NCBI RefSeq assembly: GCF_010365305.1
Contig: NZ_CP048279.1
Coordinates: 1,674,001 to 1,738,000, forward strand
Direction of reading: 5' to 3'
Origin: Staphylococcus sp. MI 10-1553
GTDB lineage: Bacteria; Bacillota; Bacilli; Staphylococcales; Staphylococcaceae
DNA: 64,000 bases
The translations under genes were made by a program, and so were the position numbers. Positions 62,880-64,000 of the stretch are shown here, in pieces. The notes beneath the pieces were generated by a model. The model saw only the letters and a list, made by a program, of their open reading frames with translations. It did not search any database and was not told the origin of the DNA. Positions within the stretch are counted from its first letter, which is position 1, and each line of letters opens with the position of its first letter.

Positions 62880-62892
62880 CTTCGTCACTCCT

Positions 62893-62964
62893 CGAACGTT
62901 TGTTTGTATTAATAATCTAACAGAACGAATGTTCTCTGTCAACACCAAAACGAACAAACGTTTG
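62893..62964. promoter_or_regulatory. Three LexA operators in the sosA-lexA intergenic region
   Basis: CGAACGTTTGTTTG (62893-62906), AGAACGAATGTTCT (62922-62935) and CGAACAAACGTTTG (62951-62964). The first two face sosA and the third overlaps the lexA -35 (TTGTTA 62962-62967, 17-base spacer, TATAAT 62985-62990). Confidence 0.85.
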
Positions 62965-63023
62965 TTAACGTTCGCGTGGTATGTTATAATATCAACAAAT
63001 AGTACTGAGAAGGAGTGTGGAAA

Positions 63024-63647
63024 ATGAGAGAATTAACTAAAAGACAAAGTGAAATATTTGAATTTATTAAACATGTCGTGCAAACAAAAGGGTATCCACC
63101 GAGTGTTCGTGAAATTGGTGAGGCTGTGGGATTAGCTTCAAGTTCGACTGTACATGGGCATTTGTCAAGATTAGAAGAAAAGGGCTATATTCGACGAGAC
63201 CCTACCAAACCCCGCGCTATAGAAATCGTGAATGAATTGATGGGCGAACCTGTGAATATGGAAGAAACAATCTATGTACCTGTCATCGGTAAAGTTACAG
63301 CAGGGACACCTATTTCTGCTATTGAAAATGTTGAAGAGTATTATCCGTTACCCGAACATTTTACATCAACACATAACGGTCAGATTTTTATCCTTAACGT
63401 TGTGGGAGATAGTATGATTGAAGCTGGTATTCTAGACGGAGATAAAGTCATTGTAAGAAGTCAATCGATTGCTGAAAACGGTGACATCATTGTTGCAATG
63501 ACTGAAGAAGATGAAGCTACTGTAAAACGTTTCTACAAAGAAAAAAATCGTTACCGTTTACAACCAGAAAATAGTAGTTTAGAACCTATTTATCTAGAAC
63601 AAGTTACAGTATTAGGTAAAGTCATTGGCTTGTTTAGAGAAATGTAA
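63024..63647 (+). CDS. lexA: SOS repressor LexA
   Basis: 207 residues. N-terminal winged helix ([23 protein letters not shown]), autocleavage bond Ala93-Gly94, catalytic Ser130 (GDSMIEAG) and Lys168 (ATVKRF), the same numbers as S. aureus LexA. ATG 63024 follows AAGGAGTG; an upstream GTG three codons earlier is within that site. RecA-stimulated self-cleavage relieves repression of the sites above and of those at sbcD, parE and the Y-family polymerase. Confidence 0.98.
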   Translation: MRELTKRQSEIFEFIKHVVQTKGYPPSVREIGEAVGLASSSTVHGHLSRLEEKGYIRRDPTKPRAIEIVNELMGEPVNMEETIYVPVIGKVTAGTPISAIENVEEYYPLPEHFTSTHNGQIFILNVVGDSMIEAGILDGDKVIVRSQSIAENGDIIVAMTEEDEATVKRFYKEKNRYRLQPENSSLEPIYLEQVTVLGKVIGLFREM

Positions 63648-63669
63648 TCTTGCGTCCACCACTCCTTCA

Positions 63670-63712
63670 AAAAAATGGACCTTACAAATTAAATGTAAGG
63701 TCCGCTCTTTCT
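63670..63712. terminator. lexA terminator, shared with the small ORF
   Basis: GGACCTTACA/TGTAAGGTCC stem with A-run upstream; downstream run CTCTTTC is weak on the plus side. Confidence 0.75.
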
Positions 63713-63830
63713 AATTTTTATTCAGAATTTTTTTCACTTGTATTAAAATATCATCTGGTGTTTTCTTTTTATTCACTGTATTTTGTTGCTTTGAATTATT
63801 CTGCTTTGATGTCATTTGAATCACTTCCAT
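63711..63830 (-). CDS. Small ORF of 39 residues, unknown
   Basis: Very basic, Gln/Asn-rich peptide (MEVIQMTSKQNNSKQQ..TPDDILIQVKKILNKN) with GGGGAA before ATG 63830 and, alternatively, GGAAGTG before ATG 63815. It ends in the lexA terminator. A helical C-terminus PDDILIQVKKIL is plausible. No family recognised. Confidence 0.4.
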   Translation of the reverse strand: MEVIQMTSKQNNSKQQNTVNKKKTPDDILIQVKKILNKN

Positions 63831-63863
63831 GAGTGATATTCCCCAAAATTACCATTCAAAACA

Positions 63864-64000
63864 TTAACCAATATAATTTTCTGTCCAATACGGTTGGCGT
63901 TTCTCATTAAAATCTACACCAATACCGATTGTTTTGACGTTTTCATTCAAAATATTTTTACGATGACCACTTGAATTCATTAAGCCATGGTGTGCAAAAA
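63864..64000 (-). CDS. C-terminal end of a CAP/SCP-domain protein, partial
   Basis: The 45 residues in the window read FAHHGLMNSSGHRKNILNENVKTIGIGVDF and end WTENYIG. The SSGHRKNIL signature is the C-terminal conserved motif of bacterial CAP (cysteine-rich secretory protein, antigen 5) domains. The rest of the gene, including any signal peptide, lies past the window end. Confidence 0.8.
   Translation of the reverse strand, partial: FAHHGLMNSSGHRKNILNENVKTIGIGVDFNEKRQPYWTENYIG

Overview
The window is a chromosomal segment of a low-GC Gram-positive coccus, almost certainly a Staphylococcus. The evidence is staphylococcal-only or staphylococcal-typed genes (femA/femB, a 77-residue SosA divergent from a 207-residue LexA, msrR, mprF, cvfB), their order (parE-parC-alsT-glcT, msrA/msrR-mprF, sbcD-sbcC, lexA-sosA-DUF896-tkt-yneF-ccdC), and a YSIRK/VPETG surface-protein relic. 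From memory, the gene order broadly follows the S. aureus SA1174-SA1240 region but is not S. aureus. ParC has Ser80/Asp84, which I associate with the S. intermedius/pseudintermedius group; the species assignment is tentative.

Layout. 1-3.3 kb: tail of an uncharacterised gene, a small conserved protein, and a MoxR-type AAA+ ATPase with its VWA partner. 3.4-8.9 kb: brnQ, a wrecked betaine transporter gene (opuD-like), telA-xpaC, acyP, a DUF1033-type gene and cspA with a long structured leader. 9-16.5 kb: the lysine/diaminopimelate operon on the minus strand (asd-dapA-dapB-dapD-amidohydrolase-alr-lysA), headed by a lysine riboswitch but lacking lysC. 16.6-21 kb: an accessory-gene graveyard holding a decayed AbiEi/AbiEii toxin-antitoxin pair with an intact-looking operator, an ABC-F ATPase, cvfB and a collapsed cell-wall-anchored protein gene. 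21-29 kb: pepF, a small membrane protein, femB-femA, an M42 peptidase, tyrA, then an intergenic repeat of about 400 bp. 29.6-41 kb: a Y-family polymerase, a Spo0M-like protein, a tautomerase, msrR/msrA, mprF, an AI-2E-type permease, and glcT with ptsG joined by a GlcT antiterminator target. 41-54 kb: alsT, parE-parC, plsY, yneR, a thioesterase, aconitase, an intact opuD and mscL. 54-64 kb: sbcD-sbcC, ccdC, yneF, tkt, a DUF896 gene, sosA/lexA, a small ORF and the tail of a CAP-domain gene.

How the genes connect. The strongest regulatory theme is SOS: LexA-type operators lie upstream of lexA/sosA, sbcD, parE and the Y-family polymerase, so repressor, division inhibitor, nuclease, topoisomerase IV and polymerase share one window. 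A second theme is the cell envelope: diaminopimelate/lysine and D-alanine supply, FemA/FemB pentaglycine bridge, MsrR (LCP family), MprF lysyl-phosphatidylglycerol, PlsY. A third is RNA-level control: lysine riboswitch, GlcT/RAT antitermination, the cspA leader, and a hairpin that could mask the yneR ribosome-binding site.

No rRNA, tRNA, CRISPR array, prophage or intact insertion sequence was found. I found no clearly new multi-gene system. The most unusual material is the decayed AbiE locus with its perfect 12-bp inverted operator repeats, the lysC-less lysine operon, the structured intergenic repeats, and a pair of similar promoter-like sequences in gene-poor gaps.
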